Source: Atherinomorus stipes (lineage: Eukaryota; Chordata; Actinopteri; Atheriniformes; Atherinidae). From it: a stretch of 64,000 nt of DNA. Positions within the stretch are counted from its first letter, which is position 1; every line of letters starts with the position of its first letter. Made by a program: the position numbers and the translations under genes. The stretch is taken from contig JALJCO010012637.1 of the NCBI GenBank assembly GCA_023101725.1, positions 930,001 through 994,000 on the forward strand, in the 5' to 3' direction. Under the pieces are notes generated by a model, which worked only from the letters and a program-made list of their open reading frames with translations, searched no databases and was not told the origin of the DNA. Shown in pieces: positions 59,695 to 64,000 of this stretch.

Positions 59695-62600
59695 ATGGAG
59701 AGCACGCACTGTACAGCAAATGGTAAGCCAAAGAGAATGTCAACAACTGCCGTCTGTCACGAGTTATCGGGTTTTCTTTTGGGACGTGTGCGTCTGATTT
59801 TGAACATGGCGTATCCCGATCTGAGATGGAGGCGGCTTTGTGGCATGTTGCACCGCCGCAAAACTGAATGTACGCTAGTTGATAGAAATAACTTAAAATC
59901 GAGTGTTTGCTGTTCGCTAACAAACGGGGCAGTCGCTTTCGGAAATATGTGAATAGTTTAATATGGCAAGTACTGGAATTGTGGTTAATGGCGCTGGTTG
60001 TAACTACGGACGGGAACAAGAAATGCTGCCTTCGGGGGCTTTTACAAAAGCTGGAGTTAGAATTAGTTTCTGTAAACAACTAAGTCTTTGTGCTCTACCA
60101 ACCCACAACAGACACATAAATGGTAGTTTTTTTAATAGAAACATGATAGAAATTAAACATAATGCAACTGAGAGAAGCTTAATACATTTTACACCGCCGC
60201 TGTCAGTCAGGTGGTCGCGCGCTGTTGACGTTATTACGACACGTTTATTGATCCATGAATGCAACAAGGGGTCTTTTGATCAACTCGCATTAATCACAGT
60301 TGCCTGATGCATCCAAACAAGTACAAAACTAAGTATGTATATGGTACAAAATAGCAATTTCCCCTCACACACAAAACATCTATATTAGAAATAAACCTTT
60401 CATGTCAAAATTAATGATATATAGATTAAAAGACAGAAAGATTAAAAGAATGTATTAAAAAAATAAATAGACATGAGACAGTCTAAAAGACCCTCTGAAC
60501 CTCTCAGTCCTGCAGCGCATGGAGAGGAGTCGGTCTCTGCGGCTGCCTCTCTGAGCGACCACAGTGCCATGCAGAGGGTGACTGGTGTTACTGAGAATGG
60601 ACTTGATCATGCTCCTCATCCTACCCTCCACCAGTCTTCCAACAGGATTCACCTCCCTCCCCATCACTAAGACATACCTCCTCACCATGTTGTCCAGCCG
60701 GTTCCCATCCCTGGCTGTTAGACAGGTCCCCCAGTCTGGTTTGTGATCCAGGTGGACACCCAGATACTTATAAGTGGTGACCACCTCGATGTCCTCCCCA
60801 TCAATCTGCACAGGAAGATGCTGGGATTTCTGCCTACAGAAGTCCACAATCAGCTCCTTAGTTTTTGCTGTGTTCAGGACCAGCCCGTTGCACCTGCTGC
60901 AGTGTGTGAAGTTAGAAATGACCTTCCTGTACTCCCCCTCGTCCCCTCCCTTCACGCAAGCCACCACAGCTGCATCGTCCGAGTACTTTTGCATGTGGCC
61001 TGATGGAGACTTGTTGGAGAAGTCTGATGTGTACAATGTGAAGAGAAAGGGGGACAGCACGGTTCCCTGGGGGGCTCCAATGCTGGTGGTCACAGTCCTG
61101 GAGACTGTGTTCTCCAGTCTGACGTACTGTGGCCTCTCTGTCAGATAGCTGGTGATCCATCTGATAAAACATGGCTCCACATTCAGTTTCTCAAGCTTGT
61201 CCCTCAAAATTGTAGGTTGAATGGTGTTAAATGCACTTGAGAAATCGAAGAACCCTGTGAGGTGCCTCAGCAGGACAGGATGCAGCAGCAGAGGTAGAGC
61301 AGCTGCTGGGTGGAGGAATATTAATGACTGCATTATAGTCCCTTAATTTTAAATGTGAAGTGATAAAATGATTTTCCTTCATTTAGAGTAAATTTGAAAT
61401 ATCAATCTCTACCAGAGTCATTGGTGATGAGTTTAAGCAAAGTTTCACACACTTTGCCCACAAATGCATCCAGATACGTTGAGCTGTTTTTCAGCACTTC
61501 CATCACAAGTTTTCTTTGTTTTACATTTTTCATGTTTATTTAATTCAGGTTTTAAGTCTGAGATCTCTTCCAGATCCACCTCTCTTCCTGCCATCTCTCC
61601 GTCTCTTTGTACCTCCCTTACGCTTGGTGTCTGCAGCCATGTGTCACATCGTGCAGAAGGGGATTGTTCATGATTATGGGATGGTGGAGGACTTCATCTG
61701 CACAGTCACAGACATTGTGCCGGAACTTTTAAATGCAGATCAGAAAGCTCAGCTCTTCCTGGGTCTCAGAGCACGGGTAAGCAGACATTTATGAGTCTAA
61801 AGAGAGCTTCTGTTTCCTGTCTGGTTTATTTCCACTGAGATTACTTTTAATTATTTTATTTTATTTTTTATTTGCAGATGGTTCTTGAGTTGTGTCGATC
61901 TGAGCAGATCACAGACACAGAATCCATTGAGATGCACCTGGACGGGATCAAAGCTCTCTTATCCACATGGGAATCTCAGGTTAGCTTGTTAGAATTAGAG
62001 TTGGGGCTGATCTGATCCGGTATTGGTATCGGGCTCAAATATTAACATGATTGATGGGTCAGATATCAGGCTGAATTCCCCAGAACACCCCTCCAATCTA
62101 GACAAGGGCACTCATCATGGCAGCGACCCCGAGGTCAGAGCAGGAATAAGCTCCTTATGGGGAGGACCCCCATGAGGAAAACACTGGAGTTATCAGAAAT
62201 AACTAAAAACAAAGATCAAATCAACCTAAAACCATAACAACAAATAAGATCAGCATACATAAAAGAGTCCATATAAATCATGCACCTGGTTAAAAAGGAT
62301 CAATGATAAGAAAAGATTTATAAAATCCACATCGGCAGGTTGTAGTTTAAATAAATTAATATGCTAACAGAGAAAAAAAAGCTAATTTAAAGAAATAAAA
62401 CTTAGTTATAAGCTAAACTAAAAAGGTAGGTCATGAGCCTTTTTAAAAACATCAACAGGCTCTGCAGACTGTTCCAAAGGCAGAGCCAAAAATGGTGAAA
62501 CAAGGCCTCGGCATAGGTTTTGGTCCGAACATCGGGGACAGCCAGTTTTAGAAAATATTGGTATCAGTCAATATCCAAATTTCAGATATCTGAATCAGGT

Positions 62601-63072
62601 CAGAACCCCCCAAAAAAGCAGATCGGTGCATCTTTACTTGGAATAAGGTGTGTGGGGTTTCAGTGTTGCCAAAGTCTCCAACAAATTAGTTTTGTTCTTC
62701 TTAAACTACAGCTGTGCATCTTTCTTCCAGCCATATTTTGCCGATGTTGAATTTCCAAAGACGAAGTTTGTGGATCAGGTGGAGGTTATGTTAAAGGACC
62801 CCGAAGAGAAGAAAAAGGTTCTTCCAGGTCTCTGATTTTATTCATATTAAGCTCCTGTATCTGTCAATTTTTGCAGAAATACAATAAATTGTACACAGCT
62901 GTTGAATGCTACATTTACATTGATTTACATTGATTTATAAACTGTGATTTTTTTCCTCCAGGATGTTTTTCCTACAGATTTTGGTCCTGATTATGACAAC
63001 GCTCTGCAGATGCTGATGCTGGATTTCCTGTCCAGGCTGGAGAAGCTTCTACCTGTACCAGACATTCAGCAG
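59695..63072 (+). CDS. TINF2_N-domain zinc-finger gene, copy 2 (5' part; possibly broken; continues beyond window)
   Basis: Exons matching copy 1: 59695-59722, 61574-61776, 61878-61979, 62731-62817 (or to 62827) and 62962-63072. Exon 2 differs from copy 1 at about 10 of 203 bases, three of them changing residues (two Leu to Phe, one Ser to Cys). In exon 4 one extra base follows AAGAAAAAG. Splicing at the ancestral donor (GT at 62828) gives 97 nt, a frameshift and a stop early in exon 5. The extra G also creates AAG|GTTCTT, and splicing there (87 nt) keeps the frame and loses only three residues. With that choice 177 residues of the TIN2-like domain are encoded here. The last two exons, including all zinc fingers, would lie past 64000. 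Whether it is a working gene or a pseudogene cannot be decided. Confidence 0.75.
60418..61319 (-). mobile_element. CR1/Rex-like LINE fragment in intron 1 of copy 2, with 8-bp target duplication
   Basis: The minus strand encodes reverse-transcriptase motifs FFDFSSAFNTIQP, SIGAPQGTVLSPFLFTLY and KYSDDAAVVA, then YKYLGVHLDHKPDW, in one open frame (60455-61333, extended a little into flank). After that block about 90 residues usual for the family are missing, yet the frame continues with RMRSMIKSILSNTSHPLHG. ATTAATGA lies on both sides (60410-60417 and 61320-61327). It is 5'-truncated and not autonomous. The empty site is seen in copy 1 near 49968-49985, so it inserted after the gene duplication. 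Confidence 0.8.
61999..62640. mobile_element. Composite repeat in intron 3 of copy 2
   Basis: Intron 3 is 100 nt in copy 1 and about 750 nt here because of this insertion. The outer parts ('gatctgatccggtattggta' at the left, 'cagatcggtgcatctttac' at the right) belong to a well-known teleost 'gatgcaccgat' repeat with inverted ends. The core (about 62085-62525) is a different, antisense LINE/SINE-like piece. Exact borders are uncertain by a few bases. Confidence 0.55.
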
Positions 63073-63399
63073 GTACTGAAACACATGTGGGAAAATAATC
63101 ATTTTGTTGTTGTTTTTTAGCATCTTTTATCTTGCTGATCTTGCTCATCTTGCAAATCTGATCATGCCGATCAGATTTGATGGTTTATAAAAACTACAAG
63201 CATTGTGTATCTGATTTTCATATGAATGAATGTGAATACTCACTGCAGCTTCACCTGTCTCCTTGACCATTTACATGCATTATTTGTTTAATCACAAACA
63301 GAAAATATGTACGAGACCACTCAGGTGATCAGATTGAGATGCAAAAACTAATTTGAAATGGAAACCATTGCAACACAGCATAGGTTGCGGTGTCAACTG
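63073..63399 (+). other. Start of intron 5 of copy 2
   Basis: Aligns with copy 1 intron 5 with several small differences ('gagaccactcaggtgatcag' is shared). Exon 6 is not found before the window ends. Confidence 0.6.
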
Positions 63400-63462
63400 G
63401 TTTGAGTTTAGTTTCTTGGAAGCGTTTAACTCTCATCCAAAAGAGCTTCCTCAGTTCTGGTG
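63400..63462. repeat. Fragment of common teleost retroelement
   Basis: In inverse orientation it reads 'gaggaagctcttttggatga' and 'gagttaaacgcttccaagaa', a phrase found in many teleost interspersed repeats of retroelement origin. It is too short to classify. Confidence 0.4.
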
Positions 63463-63473
63463 GTAAAAATATA

Positions 63474-63888
63474 GATACACTGAAATATCGCAATATTTTC
63501 ATATGCCGATATCAAACTGATATTTAAAAACACGGTATCTATCTATTTTACTGACAAAATCTTGCGAGATTTAATCATTCTGTTAAAAACTCTTGCAATG
63601 TTTCGTGAATTCGCGTGAGAATTTGTTAGTAAAATAGATCAACACTGCGTTTTTAAAGGTCGACATGATATAAGCATATAAAAAAATATTGCAAAATTTT
63701 CATGAATTCTCCAGAGATATTTTGTAACAGAACAGATCATTCTGTTAAAAACTCTTGCGATATTTTGTGAATTCTCGTGAGATTTTGTTGGTAAAATAAA
63801 TCGATACCACATTTTTAAATGTCAATATATCAGCATATGAAAACATCGCAGTATTTCAGTGTATCGGTATTTTTTCCCAGCCCTAGTC
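63474..63888. mobile_element. Foldback-type repeat with internal near-duplications
   Basis: The left arm from 'gatacactgaaatatcgcaa' is inverted at the right ('gcagtatttcagtgtatcgg'), with arms of roughly 100 bp. Between the arms the block 'cattctgttaaaaactcttg' occurs twice in the same direction (63579 and 63739). The right edge ends in 'cccagccctag', a common MITE terminus. No frame is present. Confidence 0.6.
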
Positions 63889-64000
63889 ATTAGAAGTTTT
63901 AAAGTCTGTAAAAAAGAAGTTTTTGAAGAAGTTTTTTTTTGGTTGTTTTTGTTTTTTTTTTAACTTTAGAAACACCAGGCTGATCGGTTAAATATCGGTG

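Noticed and set aside
60455..61333. 292-codon open frame on the minus strand as a host gene
   Set aside because: Reverse-transcriptase motifs, target duplications and the empty site in copy 1 show it is a LINE fragment.
1..64000. CRISPR arrays, operons, bacterial-type promoters or tRNA/rRNA genes
   Set aside because: The DNA is vertebrate nuclear sequence. No regular spacer-repeat array was seen, and no tRNA or rRNA signature was recognised by eye; a tRNAscan or Rfam search would be the decisive test.

Overview
The window is vertebrate nuclear DNA from a teleost fish, most likely a percomorph. Support: intron-containing genes with vertebrate-type splice sites, a metallophosphoesterase (MPPED) terminal exon, a TIN2-like N-terminal domain joined to a long C2H2 zinc-finger array, and repeat families typical of teleosts (Tc1, hAT-like and TTAA-flanked MITEs, L2-, L1- and CR1/Rex-like LINEs). 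The species cannot be named from the sequence alone.

Layout. Bases 1-304 hold the end of an intron and the last coding exon of an mpped1/mpped2-family gene on the + strand; its 3' UTR runs into the following kilobases. From about 0.5 to 48.5 kb I see no convincing host gene. This gene-poor stretch is AT-rich single-copy DNA with many mobile-element remnants. The best defined are a 1,061-bp non-autonomous hAT-like element with an 8-bp target duplication (12190-13250), a 475-bp TTAA-flanked MITE (13309-13783), an inverted L2 LINE end (about 16938-17398), end-to-end TTAA MITEs (26712-27134 with 27139 onward; 30445-31192 with 31197-31649), an 855-bp foldback element (34282-35136), a three-element nest (43109-44596), a Tc1 fragment (46285-46783) and two LINE 3' ends (46955-48482).

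Bases 48.5-64 kb hold a tandem duplication of one gene. Copy 1 (coding 49037-57550) can be assembled into seven coding exons that join in frame to 1,094 codons: an N-terminal domain resembling the TIN2/TINF2 N-terminal domain of shelterin, an acidic linker with a basic NLS-like patch, and 21 C2H2-type fingers. Copy 2 starts at 59695 with the same exon structure and an about 95% identical second exon. It runs off the window before its last two exons, and carries a one-base insertion at the end of exon 4 that either truncates the protein or forces use of a newly made, frame-preserving splice donor. A LINE (60418-61319) and a composite repeat (about 61999-62640) are present only in copy 2 introns, and a MITE (51946-52370) is seen in copy 1, so these probably landed after the duplication.

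Three patches (about 1915-2235, 38676-38790, 53700-54060) look like low-quality sequence rather than biology and should be treated with caution.
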